Positions 1-11,000 of a stretch of 64,000 nt of DNA are shown piece by piece. Each line of letters starts with the position of its first letter. The stretch's first letter is position 1. Source of the stretch: Lucifuga dentata (lineage: Eukaryota; Chordata; Actinopteri; Ophidiiformes; Bythitidae). Below the pieces are notes generated by a model. The model searched no databases, had not been told where the DNA came from, and saw nothing but the letters and a program-made list of their open reading frames with translations. The position numbers and the translations under genes were made by a program. The DNA lies in the NCBI GenBank assembly GCA_014773175.1, contig VXCM01002194.1, positions 1-64,000 of the forward strand, given 5' to 3'.

Positions 1-126
1 TTTTTTTTTTTTTTTTTTGTAATGATGATGTGTGTATAGCTGTACTTGAGGTTTGAATGTAGAATAGATGTGGGTATATATGGAACAGCAACCTCGATGC
101 CTAATAAAATTGACCTTGACCTTGAC
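1..126 (+). repeat. L2/CR1-type LINE 3' tail
   Basis: The stretch ends AATAAAATTGACCTTGACC followed by a direct TTGACC repeat. This is the usual form of teleost L2/CR1-clade 3' ends: an AATAAA-like signal followed by short tandem TTGAC units instead of poly(A). It begins at the window edge behind an 18-T run, so the upstream part is cut off. Family assignment is by eye. Confidence 0.6.
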
Positions 127-1614
127 AGACAAACTTCTGCAAACTCTTTTATTTAAACAAATGAGGGATCCAGAGAGAAAAAAATTAAAATAAATCAAAG
201 ATCACTATAATCAAAGGGGCTCAGATAGATGTGGTGCACCTGCTCTATTTTCCATAATCTTCCCAGTACATGAAACATGGTGGGAATATGACAAAGTTCC
301 AACTCTTAGTTCTGGGAGTTTCTCATGTGGTTCTGAACTTTATCTATTGAAGCACCTATTTAAAAAAAAAAGATGAATATAAAATCTGTCTAGTTTGTGC
401 TTTGTGTTATTATTTTAGGTTTTCTGAGCATTAGTAAAAAGCAGCTTTTTCGGCATCCAAATAAATTCCTCGTGAACAAACCCTTACAGGACTTTAAAGT
501 GAATCTTCTTCTCAAATGCTGAGTAAAATGACCAAAAAGTCAGTTCGAAAAAGCTCAGGGTCATACTTTGCTTTAAGGATCTGTGTCCTGAAGCAGCTGA
601 CCAATTCTCGCTCTTTGCCTGACCTGTCCCATTCCTGAAGCCGTGGTTACGCAGCTTTAAGCGAGGAAGTGCTGGATGACATCACTTAGGCAGTGATAAA
701 AGTCTTGAGTCAGATCTGAGCCACTCCCCGGTGAAGATTAAGGTTAAGATTTAGGAGGTGGTAAGCTGATTCCAGATCTCTGCCTGAGGGCATCTTTTGC
801 AGTCTTGCGTGCTGAGATAGAGGAAGAAAGAGAGCGCTAGCTTCACTGAGCCACTGTCTGCCTCTGTGTCTCAGCGGTATGCTGGGAGATTACCCCCCAG
901 TGGACAGAAAAAAATCCTGCACCACGAAGATAAGAACTTCATCTGTGTGTGCCTGTGCAAACATCGGCCATACATGCACACACCTACACACCCATACCCA
1001 CGCACACGTCTGCATAGCTGGACGAAGCAGCTCCACTCACAACATGCAACTATATAAACCTTTAAGTACACACTTTAAACACAGGTTCCATGTGCTTTAA
1101 CATGTATGATCACTCCATTACAGTCCAGTCACATATGCTCCCACTCCCCATAAAATCCCTGTAGCCCTCAAACCAGAGGAGAAATAAGGATGAGAGGAAA
1201 ATGGTGGAAGAATAGAAAGTCTCATGAGGTTTGCATTATACAGTCCATCTTACATTATACAGTTCCGGCTCTCTGTTCTGTGTGTGTGTCGATGGATTTA
1301 ATCTCAGCTGCCAGACACATTAGTTATTAATTAAGACTGAATTTGTGGAGAAACAATAGCACCATCAATTCGACCTGTGAGAAACAATGCTTTAGCAAGG
1401 CAAACACACTGGTCAGCTTTTCCCACATAAGTCATCGATCATAAATTCACCTGAAATCAGGAAATGTCTCTGGTGCTCTGGTGTTAAAGGTGAAAACATT
1501 TTTCACAATAAGAGCGAGTCAGAGAGTAGACTTTACACCGCAAGACATATTGACTTGGATCTAGTGACAGTAAAAGTGGATTTTGCAGGTATATGCAAAT
1601 AAGATTTTTCTTAC
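1..1614 (-). other. thsd7a intron 4 (5' part)
   Basis: Sequence between the exon 4 donor and the left edge. It holds a LINE tail at 1-126, a diffuse CA-rich patch at about 970-1010, and otherwise unique-looking AT-rich DNA. The short ORFs at 866-1100 come from the CA-rich patch and show no family resemblance. Confidence 0.85.
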
Positions 1615-1799
1615 CTTTTTCTTTGTGTCTTAGGTCGTTGAGGTATGTCAGAAGTTCAGCATTGGCCTGGACACAATAAACTTCTCTGGTCTGCAGGCCT
1701 CCCCCACACAGTCCTGTCAGGTTGCTACGCCGACGGTCCTGTTGGCTTAGCAACAAATCCATTCGGCAGTCGCTCCACTCTGTTGTTCTCCAGGTATAA
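1615..1799 (-). CDS. thsd7a: thsd7a coding exon 4 (thrombospondin type-1 repeat, last exon in window)
   Basis: Residues 410 (last base) to 471, plus one base of the next codon. The acceptor is TTTTGTTCCAG and the donor AAAAAG|GTAAGA, phase 1. It reads YTWRTTEWSDC, then the diagnostic LLLSQQDRRR stretch, N436 (NLT, potential N-glycosylation), CGGGLQTREVYCVQAN, and a charged end, RHKEK. The LSQQD, CGGG-QTREVYCVQAN and trailing Lys-rich residues are shared with vertebrate THSD7A. The next exon would begin left of position 1. I looked for it in 1-1614 and found no thrombospondin-like frame, so the gene is truncated by the window edge and is not a pseudogene. Confidence 0.96.
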
Positions 1800-2480
1800 C
1801 TGGAACAAAACGGAATATGGAAAAAGAAAGAGGGATGGAGGAGAAAGATAGTATTATGTGGGTGTTGAAGGATATTAACAATCTTGCAGGCCTAAGAAAT
1901 GTGTCGCATATTTACAACTAATGTTGCTAAGTTGTTTGCTTGAACATGCTCAACAGATTCAAATTCATGGCGATTCTGTTTTTAAAAGTGAAGTCTGTTT
2001 ACTGTAGCATGTCAGCACAGTAAAACCCCACATAATCAGCTTACCTAACCTTTTATGGCAGGTAGTTCAAACAGTTTATAGGCTGACATAAAACTTGATG
2101 ACCCAAAGTCATGACTGCAGTAAGAAAAGAATACACATTGTATGTGCCTCTAAAGACAACACAAATATACGGTATAAACAAAAAACATCTGAGAACACTC
2201 ACTTACTCATTGGTCATAAATGTTGGGGTGAGAGCGACAAAAATCGATGTACTAATCCGGTATAACTAAATAACATGGAACAATGGTGGAACAGACATGC
2301 GTTCCGACTTGGAATCATTATTTGGGCCATATATCAAGTAAAGTTATGCCAGCAGAATAGCGAATTTTAATCCACTTCAAAATATATTGCTTCAAATTAT
2401 GCGTTCAGACAGCTGAACAGCATGCTAATTTTCATCGTGTTAGGAAGCTTGTTATGTTATGAACTTTTCACAGGTGTAAG

Positions 2481-3042
2481 TTAAAGGACCATACCATCCA
2501 TTTTGCATGTTTGAGCCTAATATATTCAATTGTCATACACGTAAGGTTACTGACAATTCATTTCCCAAAGCATACTACTGGCACAGTGAATTTAAAAAAC
2601 TTTCTAACCTTCCAGACCACCATTGGTTTCAGTTCATTCTGGTACGCTATTAAAATCAATTTGTTGATACTTGAAACATTCTTGGGATAGGTAATCCATC
2701 ATCATGAACAAGACGTATATTCAGGTTTTTTCAAAATTTCGTAATTTTAGCGTTTAAGTGCAATAAAAAGTGTGGAGTGAATGTATGTCTCCACCAGGGA
2801 ATACAGTCCCAAAAGAAGACCTGTGTTTATCAAAAAATTTTAACGACATGACTTCATAATTTTGCGCAACTATTAGCAGGTGAAATATATATTTGATTTT
2901 GAAAGATTAAGAGATTTTGCAAAATATCAGGAAAGCTGAAATACGGTCTTATCCTTTGGGAAATGATTGTCAATAACCTTATGTGTATGAAAATTGAATA
3001 TATTAGGCTCAAACATGCAAAATGGGTGGTATGGTCCTTTAA
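2481..3042. mobile_element. TTAA-flanked inverted-repeat element, family A, complete copy
   Basis: The element starts TTAAAGGACCATACC and ends GGTATGGTCCTTTAA. About 100 bp at each end are inverted copies of each other, including the shared motif GCATGTTTGAGCCTAATATA and a CATTTCCCAAAG block. No coding capacity is seen. The TTAA at both ends of most copies would suit a piggyBac-type target duplication, but TTAA is itself palindromic and could simply belong to the terminal repeat. Relatives occur at 10260-10861, 16790-16902, about 23700-24130, 28444-29041, 32255-32829 and 50567-51135. I do not recognise a named family. Confidence 0.85.
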
Positions 3043-3059
3043 TGTTAACCACCTCACCC

Positions 3060-3312
3060 TCTTTGGTTTCAGATCAGCAACAGATCAAAAGATCGCCTCG
3101 TGGTTCAGATCTAGTTCAGATCGTGTTCACATCACAAACAAACCACTTCTCTGTTTGTTTGCGACCAGATTGAGACCACTTCCTCAAAAGGTTCCTGCTT
3201 CTGTTGTTTTTATCAGTGCAATTGCTGCGTTCAGACTGGCCCACATGAATTGTGTCAAGGGGGAGAACAAACCGTCATCTGTCTGAACCAGAATAAACCA
3301 CATAGTCATGAA
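3060..3312. repeat. Interspersed repeat, family D
   Basis: This copy shares landmarks, in the same order, with 18290-18515: AACAAACCACT, GACCACTTCCTCAAAAGG, a GTGTTCAGAC-like block, CAAGGGGGA, and a final ACCACATAG-CATGAAA. It resembles common fish short elements rich in GAACCAAAC-like words. The ends are approximate and the class is unknown. Confidence 0.55.
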
Positions 3313-3651
3313 ACACCTAAAAAGAGGGGAAAACAACTACCATCTGAAATTTTCTGAGAAGTTGGATTTCTGGCAACAGACAATCATTTGAAAAGCTTTA
3401 AGTATAGTATCAGCCTCAAGTGGCTTGTCTGACAGGAAATGAAGCACTCTTCTGGTTGAGAGCAGGAAAACAGTCCTTTGGCAATAATGTGCAAAGATGG
3501 TGTAAGTTGAAACCGAGGGAATAAAGTCCATCTGTGAGCCCAAGTTGTGGGGAGACACAAATATTCTTGCAATCTCCCTCCATTTGTCTCTACTTTGTCT
3601 CTGGCACTAACCCAGGCACTTATACTAGTCTTTCTCCATATGCTGACTCTT

Positions 3652-3667
3652 ACACACACACACACAC

Positions 3668-3711
<44 letters not shown>

Positions 3712-3737
3712 NACACACACATACACACACACACACA
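3652..3737. repeat. (CA)n microsatellite with one N
   Basis: About 85 bp of CA repeat with one CG interruption, an N at 3712 and an AT interruption at 3721. The His-rich and Val/Cys-rich ORFs crossing it are simple-sequence artefacts. Confidence 0.97.
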
Positions 3738-4064
3738 AACCTGTGGGCCACCCAGGAGAACAAATTAGCTCGGTGATAAGAATAAAGGGAAATCAACAGG
3801 AAGCGTGTACATCCTCAGCCAGAGAAAACACCAAACTGTTTTAAATGTGTTTTTTATCTACACTTTACTGGAATACAGAATAAGTCTCTGCAGAAAGTTT
3901 CTTAGCAGGGTCTTAAGAATGCCATTACCAAGGAGAAGTTTATTATCACAATCTAATGTGCATTCCTATCCCCGTGCAACACGAGCGCCTGCCTCTACAC
4001 ACTTTCTCTCTGAGCTACTAAAAGAAAGCTACATTTTTGGCTCCTCCCCTCGCGTGTTACTCAC

Positions 4065-4313
4065 TTGGCACAGGGCGGCACGCCATCACCCTGAGGTTCA
4101 CAAGGCTTTGACTCCTCCAGCGAAGGACACTCCACCCCCTCTCCCACAGGAAACTGGAGCACCTGTCTGCTCCGTGTCCGAGTACCTCTGGGAGACTTGG
4201 GCTCCACGCAGGTTTTAGAGCAGGGGCCCCAGTCTGTCCAGTCAGTCACCTGGCAGTCTTTGGGGAGGACACAGGACTGGACCGTTGGTGGCGAGTCCCT
4301 CAGTGTGCACAAG
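4065..4313 (-). CDS. thsd7a: thsd7a coding exon 3 (thrombospondin type-1 repeat)
   Basis: Residues 327 (split codon, Asn) to 410 (split codon, Asn). The acceptor TAG ends at 4314 after a pyrimidine tract (TTTCTTTCC). The donor is AA|GTGAGT. At 249 nt the exon keeps the frame, with phase 2 at both ends. It encodes one complete thrombospondin repeat: VQSCVLPKDC, then CQVTDWTDWGPCSKTC with a WxxW motif (W352/W355) suited to C-mannosylation, then an Arg-rich strand (GTRTRSRQ), CPSLEESKPC, and GDGVPPCA at the end. The order and spacing of the cysteines and the GDGV-PCA ending match THSD7A closely. It lies 2.3 kb from exon 4 and 6.7 kb from exon 2. Nothing is broken. Confidence 0.97.
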
Positions 4314-4354
4314 CTAGGAAAGAAAAGACAAATGTTATGAAGCTCAGTTAAGTG

Positions 4355-4358
4355 TGTA

Positions 4359-4390
<32 letters not shown>

Positions 4391-4396
4391 CATACA
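4355..4396. repeat. (TA)n microsatellite
   Basis: Roughly 40 bp of near-pure TA repeat, just upstream (in gene sense) of the exon 3 acceptor, about 40 bp from the splice site. Confidence 0.95.
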
Positions 4397-4548
4397 TTAG
4401 GTGCAACAGAGTCACAACCAGGCGAGACTTGTAAGAATATAACCTCCAAGGTCTTCCTTCAAAACTAACTTAGCATAAATGAAAAGATGATGAAAAGAGT
4501 ATATGAGAATCACCCCCAGAAGTACTATAGAGGAACGACGGGTCATTG

Positions 4549-4564
4549 GGGGANGGGGGGGGGG
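4549..4564. repeat. Poly(G) run with an N
   Basis: A run of G interrupted by one A and an N at 4554. This is a low-complexity assembly join. Confidence 0.9.
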
Positions 4565-7070
4565 AGTTCATAAAATAATCACACTAACCACACAGCGTTG
4601 CACTAAATAATTGAAGCACATTCATAAGATTTAGCAGGGAAATGCCAGCAAACTGATGTTAAAGCAGCACCGTAAACAGCAGCCCTCTTCCCCCGTTCAG
4701 TGAGGGTTTCCTCCGGTTTGACATAAACAACCTCTTTTACACCTCTTAATTTCTTAATTAATTTCTTAATTTTTATTTAATTGGGACTATGCACATTAAT
4801 ATACAATCAAATGTAAATATGTCAGATTTAGCCAAACGACTAATTTTCACCCATGGCCCCATGCCAAGATATGGATATTATGATCCTCAAAACTTTTTCT
4901 TGGTCTATAGGTGTGTGTCCCGCCCACAGGACGTCACTTTCCTGTACAGTGCGATGCGTCGCTGGAGGGGCTGATTGGTTTCACCAAAACACAAATCCAT
5001 ACACTCCTCACTCCACCGAACAGCATACACAAGGTTACTCTGCTGATGTCTGCTGATATGGTCAAGTCCAGAGAGCACCTGACTCCCACAGCGGCAGATA
5101 CTGTTCCATTGATGGGTGCCATTTGGCGGAGAAAATGCGGCTCAAAATTCCCACCACAGTTAGAACTGAAGAGGCCTTTCGGATGAATGATGGTTTGTCT
5201 TCAAGCTATTTTTCTAGTCCTTTTTTCTAGTCTTTTTCTAGTCCTTGTATACTTACTGGTCACTGTAATCCTTCCAGCTGTGAAGTGTACCCTCTTTAGC
5301 GTGAGTACTGTAAGAAGTGTTCTTCGTTCCATGCAAAAATATTTTCCATAGTTCGACTGGAACTAAATCCAAGTGGTATTTTTCAAAGCCCTTTAGTACA
5401 AAATAGCCCCTTTGTTTCTCAGGACTGTGTTAATGGCTGAGCAGTCGTGGTTTGGACACGTTAGGGTTGTCGTGTGCCATCTTTGCTGTGGGAACTGGCA
5501 CACTAACTGTTACACAGAAAAAAGAACAACAGAAAAAGAACAACAGAACTAATTGCACTGGATTAGCATCACTTGGGGACCTTGTGTGATTTAGAAAACA
5601 CCTGCCTTTAGTGCAAGCGCATTTGTGTGGGACAAACAAAGCCTGTAATTCCCTTGAATCTGCAGATCAAATCCCAAATCAAATCCCAAGGATTGTCACT
5701 GGATGCAGACACAGATACAGATTACCTCTGCAATTATTCCAAATCACATTCGGTCCCCAGATAATACTAGTCCTGTGCATGTATACATAAAAAGGTTAAG
5801 AAAAGATGCTGTTATACAAAGTAGCCAGAAATTAAATGATCAAGATCCATGGCTTCTGGCCCTCATTTCTGTATTCATGCCAGAGGAGGAACACTTCAGG
5901 ATCATGGTGAGAGCAGCACTGGTTACTGTGGCCAAATTTCCTTCCAACATGCATATAGATAGTTAGCATTGTATCAAGAGAGACTTAGCTCAAAGTTAGA
6001 TCATTTGTGTCTTTTGTCTCTTTACAATGAAGGTTTGGCATGAAGTGGTCATAGATAGACCATGTTTATGGTAAAAATAATCACGCAGTGTGTGTAAGTG
6101 GTTCACTGGTGCCATCTTACATGTTTTCTTGGAAGTGAAGAAATCCATCAATTACCTCATGTGGAGCAGAACTATGTGCATAATTGCCTTACGCGTGTTA
6201 TTTTCTTTTACATGTCTGAGGAACAGATACGACAGTGAAGGAGACATGAAAGCTTTGTACTTTACTCTGTGCCACTGACTGGCACCGCACTTAGTCTCTA
6301 GCTGCTCTCATTAACACACAGTACAGAATGCATAATCAGGTTCACATTAATAGTAAAACAGGAGTCGCTGAGCACGGTATCCTTAAGTGTTTTGTCCAAA
6401 GCAAAACAACCTCTGATCAATTGTTCACGGAGTCTTTTGATTGTGTAAATAAAATTTAGCTGTAATGAATATCCTGTCCTCTTTGGACTCCTTCTGAATC
6501 ATTAGAAATGTGCTCTAACTAAAGCCGACCGCTTTCTGCTACTCAGCCTACATGTCTTTCCCCTTGAGGCTATGCAGCTGACGAGCCATTAGTGCTAATT
6601 ACAGCTCTGCTTCATTTAGAAACCTCTCATTTAGACGCTGCCACTACGCTTTGCCTCTAGCGACTCAGACTTTTGCTTTAAATGAGGAAATGTATGAGCG
6701 GTGTATAGCTGTGTTTGTGTTCTTTAACTCTTGTGTCTGAAGATTAAAACACCTCTGTGTCTTTATGACACTGGAACGAAAAATGTAAAAAAAATCCTAG
6801 CTCTGTCCTTCTGCCAAACAGGCTTGGTGCGCTGGCTCCGTTTGCACTGAATAAACTATAAGGAATTTTAACGGTAAATGTGACATATTTAGGGTGATGG
6901 CTGGATTTCCTGTCTCTAATGGAATCTCACTTTTTAAAGAAAGATAGAAACCCCAAAAAAACAAAAAAATCAGCCAATGACCTATTTCCACTGCAAATGG
7001 ATGTTTTGGATTCAGTTTGTTGTCTCTATGCCAAAGCATTTTTGTGTTTTTGTAGAGGCTCTAAAATTGC

Positions 7071-7104
7071 GAAAAAAAAAAAAAAACNAAAAAAAAAAAA
7101 AAAC
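7071..7104. repeat. Poly(A) run with an N
   Basis: About 16 A, one C, an N at 7088, then about 16 A. The bases beside the N are almost certainly not reliable in number. Confidence 0.9.
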
Positions 7105-7313
7105 CCTCATTATTTCTTGATCTCAGTCATTCAGATAGAATTAGGACACATTCATTTTCCATTCAAAGACGTACAACATCTCAGAAATGCTTATTTTTTA
7201 AGTTTGTAAGACACACACACAACAACGGACTCTAACGGCTTCCACAAACAGAGATGTTCAAAAAGTCGGTGCGATGTAAAAGAGTTAATCAAACTAGTTT
7301 GCAGTTAAAGAGT

Positions 7314-7351
7314 GTACAAAGATTTTATATGGGTACAAAGATTTTATATGG
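7314..7351. repeat. Short tandem duplication, 19 bp x 2
   Basis: The unit GTACAAAGATTTTATATGG occurs twice head to tail with no mismatch. It is an isolated small duplication without a known role. Confidence 0.85.
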
Positions 7352-8872
7352 GTCAAGTGATCATGAAAGTCTTTCTACAATTCTGGAGCCCTGGAGAAAT
7401 AGTTGTCTGAAAGAAACTTTTCTGTGAAAAAAGATGAGAAACACAATTAAGGCATTGGGTGGGATTTTAAGTGCAATGATGTAATGTGACACACTCCAAG
7501 TGCCGTTGTTCAAAAAGGTCATGATGCAGGCCTGACACAAGCAGAAAAGCCTGAGTTCTCTCAAATCAGCATGTGTGAGGAAAGCTGCTGTTTGGGTTGA
7601 AGCAGCCATGGACAAAGTAAACGCCCCATGACAGATGCGCATCAAACAAAATCAGAAATGAGGTGAGCGAGATGTTAAGGGAATGTCTGGCTAGGATATG
7701 GTTACCTTACTGCTTCACCAGGAAGTTTGTCCCACTTTTCTGAAAGTGGCAAAAAAAACAAAACAACTATGAATATTTCAAAACAAGAAATTAACAAGTC
7801 AAGGATTAATATTTATGTTCCTAAGGGCATGTTTTCATAGCTTCTTTGAAATATTTGATACCAGTCACTGCTGACAGCTTGGCACCAACAAAGCATAATT
7901 TAGAACATAATTGATCAAACGTGTGAATGCAGTGGCGTGTGACAGATACAGTACATAATATAAATGGAGGTTTGAGCTGCTGACGGTGTCAGTGATGCCT
8001 TTCTGGAGATCAGAGACCTTGTAAAATCCAAAAATCCAAGTTATCAGTGAACAGCAATGACAACTTGAATTGAGCAAAACTAATCACATCTGATTTGCAG
8101 TCACAGGTAAAGTGGTACAACAGCTGTGGATTCTGAAGATTTTTCAGTATCCGAAATTTTAAAATGATTATATGTTATAATGGTTTTCTGTCAATAAACA
8201 TAGAAATACCAGTATTTTACATGCACATTAAAAATTCAGTTATACTAAGATTAAGGAAATGAATTAATTTTTTTCAAATTTTGTGTAAACCCCTTAATTA
8301 TTTAAAATTGGCATAAATCAGAGTAAACTTGCTCCAATTTACAGACCTAGATTATGCGATTGTAAATCTATTTATCTGGCTGTGTAAATGTTAGAATGAA
8401 TCAGCGTAAGCCACCTCTGCATGCATTTCCTCACCTGGCAGACCATCCGCACACTCCAATTATGCAACACGTTGCACATTCGCCTAACCATGGCATCCTA
8501 TTAATTCCGTCCATTATTGCCTTAATCAGAGTACGGACAAAAGATTGGATTAGAGTGTGCACGAGTGTCAGGGTTAGAGGTTTGATTCTAATTGCGGCAA
8601 TCCACAACGTTTGTAAGAACTCATCATACTGGTATAGAATGTGTATTGTAGGGCTGGGTGATAAATCAATTTATGTGATTAATTCCATTTTACATTTTGG
8701 CACGATGTGTAAAATGGCAATCGCCAAATTGAGCTTTAAAAAAAAAAAGTATCTAACTATTTTTAACAAGAAATGTGGCACTGGGTCGCTCCCTGTCAAA
8801 CAAGCCCATCCATCACATTCCTTGATACCATGCCCACAAAGATTTCAGCAGGTCACACATACTGTCATAGTG

Positions 8873-9139
8873 CCAACAAACACTTTGACTGAAGATGAGC
8901 TCGTTTCTAAGAAAGGAAATGTCACATCAGTGATTTGGAAATGGTTCAGTTTTGCGCTTCACGACGTCGAGAAACCAACGTTGTATGTATTTGTAGGAGC
9001 TGCAGCTACTAAAAGTAGCAGCACTTCAAATGTATTTCAGCAGTTGCGACAGAAACACGCAGCTGAGTGGCAGCAATGCAGGACTGTGAGATGCAGATCT
9101 GTAATCACACAGCACCGGCTAAAAAGCAAATGGCGTTAG
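8873..9139 (+). pseudogene. BED zinc-finger remnant of a hAT transposase
   Basis: This is the 3' half of an open frame beginning at 8396, but the frame starts outside the mobile element and is open there only by chance. Visible elements of a BED finger are the leading basic and acidic stretch (ELVSKKG), the aromatic run VIWKWFSF, a DVEKPTLYVF strand, a Ser/Thr-rich TKSSSTSNVF and a QLRQKHAAEW helix with the distal His. The two zinc-binding cysteines expected between the aromatic strand and the Ser/Thr stretch are not found. It is transposon debris, not a host gene. Confidence 0.65.
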
Positions 9140-9348
9140 CTGCATCATTTTCCAGTGTCATCTCATATGATCAGAGGGTCTTCAGTAAGGTGGGAATATT
9201 GTAACATGTCAGAACATCAAGCCAGAGGCAGCAGACAGGCTGGTGTTCCTCACAAGGAACCTGTACATTGCTGCAAAAACCTTTTTATTTTGCAACTTTT
9301 GTTTTTTTTTTTTTAGAAAGACCTACAATTTTCTTTTAAAGTGTCACT

Positions 9349-9363
9349 NTTTTTTTTTTTTTT
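9349..9363. repeat. Poly(T) run with an N
   Basis: N at 9349 before a T run, inside the hAT-like element. Confidence 0.85.
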
Positions 9364-10259
9364 GTTAGTTTAGAGAAAAACAAGAAAAATTGAGATTAAA
9401 ACCAAGAATTGTCTATAAATGTGAAAAAAATTGAAATTTTATTTTTAGGCCATATTGCCCAGCCCTAGTATATTGACAGTAGGGTCTATTGAAAGCATGA
9501 TTCATTGCCCTATTCAAGCACAGACTAATTAGTTTACTGGAGTTCCACTTGGCCACATTTTTGCAATATTATTCATAAAATTAACTGTCATACTGTCACA
9601 CCTAAATATAACTTCTGAACACAGAAAATGCACTTTTCCATCTTAATAATCATTTTAGAAGATTTGGTCTTGCAATATGACTTTGCAGCTTAGCAACAAA
9701 ACCATTTTGCTGGTGGCATTTTGAGTGATGCTTGATTTGTTTTCTCGTGCTTGTGTTTTCTTGGAACATAACATTACACAACCTCTCAAAACTTAAGGAC
9801 AAAATCCAGAGGAAGGGCTTACTTCAAAAACTGATGTAGCTATGGCTGTAGCTATGGCTAAGATTGAACTTGTGTCATAAAGCGAGTTGCTTTGCCATTT
9901 CAATGCTTGCAAGTTGGCATCAAATACACTCTTGTAGTTGTGCCTCATTGATCTGACAGCAAAGCGGTGACAAAGACACAGCTGATAAACATCCTCCATC
10001 TGTCGCCTCCTGACAGGAAGAAGAAAAACTTTCACAATGACAAATCTGGCATCATGTTCAGCTGTTAGAAACCTGCTTTTGTGCCATGAACCAGTACACC
10101 CAAACATCAAAACTACAAGTAAATACGAAGTGCATATTCCTTGCTCTGATACTAAAAACACAAATGCTATGTATAATGCTACATTGTCTGATACTAAAAA
10201 CTCAAATGCAAAGATTCAGCTGCTTGATTATAAAATGCTGCTTCATTTAACAAACTGTT

Positions 10260-10861
10260 TTAAAAGTACCTATCAGCCATTTTGCAAGTTTGTGTGTTTA
10301 CGACCTGCATACATGTAGCATTCCCGAAGTTTCTTCCATTTTCCCTTATATAATAAGGCTTTTTTTGGGGGGGGAAGGATTTCCTCGTCTTCATGGAGAA
10401 CTTGGGCTGGGTCAGGAATCGTTAATGTTTGGGCCTGTAAAGCCCTTTGAGACGTTGCAGTATGTGATATTGGACTCTTCAAATAAAATTGTCTTGACTA
10501 CATTACGGCCAACCATTTTCCAAAACATAAAACCGTCTTTCTGAGACTTATATTCCCTGGCAGAGACATACATTTTCTTCCATGTAACTCAGGATTTGAT
10601 CAGTTAAATAAAGTTACTTCAACAAAAAATTTAACAGACGTTGTATTCACTGTGAACAATTACCTATCTCAAACATGTTTCAAGTCTCTATAATTTAATT
10701 TTTATAGCGTACTGGAATGAACTGAAAACAACAGCAGTCTGGGAGGTAGGAAAAACAATTCTAAAATGCACTGCTCCATGATTATGTTTTGGAAAATGTA
10801 ACATGTATGTAGGTTGTATATGTTGGGCTCAAACAGGCAAAATCACCAGTACGTTCCCTTT
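10260..10861. mobile_element. Family A element, inverted orientation, split by a LINE tail
   Basis: The left end TTAAAAGTACCTATCAGCCA with TTTTGCAAGTTTG, and the right end GTATATGTTGGGCTCAAAC running to about 10861, are the two terminal repeats of family A. The internal words (for example TTCCCTGGCAGAGACATACA) are reverse complements of those in the 2481 copy, so this copy is inverted. The segment 10318-10505 does not belong to family A and is a LINE tail inserted in it. Confidence 0.7.
10318..10505 (+). repeat. L2-type LINE tail nested in a family A element
   Basis: The words GAGAACTTGGGCTGGG, CTGTAAAGCCCTTTGAGAC, TGTGATATTGGACT and AAATAAAATTGTCTTGAC are the standard 3' end of teleost L2-clade LINEs. 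The same block, in reverse, is at 56695-56820. Family A sequence resumes directly afterwards. Confidence 0.75.
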
Positions 10862-11000
10862 ATGTCATGTAAAAATATAAAAATGTAATTTTGATAGATT
10901 TCTAGAATGCCTATGGAAAGCACAACATTACGTTAAAAAAAAAAAGATTAACAAAGTGATGGTAATGTTACATTAATTTTGTCAAGATTTTGTTACTCAC

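Larger units (their letters stand above)
1800..4064 (-). other. thsd7a intron 3
   Basis: A 2265-bp intron with GT/AG ends. It contains a complete TTAA-flanked inverted-repeat element (2481-3042), a family D repeat directly beside it (about 3060-3312) and a long CA microsatellite with an N (3652-3737). The rest has no recognisable feature. Confidence 0.9.
8649..9467 (+). mobile_element. hAT-like non-autonomous element with decayed BED-finger segment
   Basis: The terminal inverted repeats are TAGGGCTGGGTGATA at the left and TATTGCCCAGCCCTA at the right. The flanking 8 bp are GTGTATTG on the left (8641-8648) and GTATATTG on the right (9468-9475), matching at 7 of 8 positions. An 8-bp target duplication is the hallmark of hAT transposons. 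Inside, on the plus strand at about 8873-9082, the frame reads DELVSKKGNVTSVIWKWFSF, then FQQLRQKHAAEW. This is the pattern of BED zinc fingers of hAT transposases and ZBED proteins. The expected CxxC pair is missing (VFVGAA in its place), so the finger cannot bind zinc normally. No catalytic transposase domain is present. The 820-bp length fits a deletion derivative. Confidence 0.8.
4314..11000 (-). other. thsd7a intron 2
   Basis: A 6687-bp intron with GT/AG ends. It holds a TA repeat (4355-4396), a G run with an N (4549-4564), an A run with an N (about 7071-7104), a hAT-like element (8649-9467) and a family A element split by a LINE tail (10260-10861). Between 4700 and 7000 I see no gene or recognisable repeat. 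A block at about 6480-6680 looks like possible conserved regulatory DNA. Confidence 0.9.

Noticed and set aside
3384..3776. Cys/Val- and His/Thr-rich ORFs
   Set aside because: They run across the CA microsatellite containing an N. Same explanation for the ORFs at 24340-24604, 36369-36581 and 37556-37970.
8396..9139. 247-residue ORF as a host gene
   Set aside because: It starts outside and ends inside the hAT-like element, and only the part inside resembles a protein family. The zinc ligands are missing.
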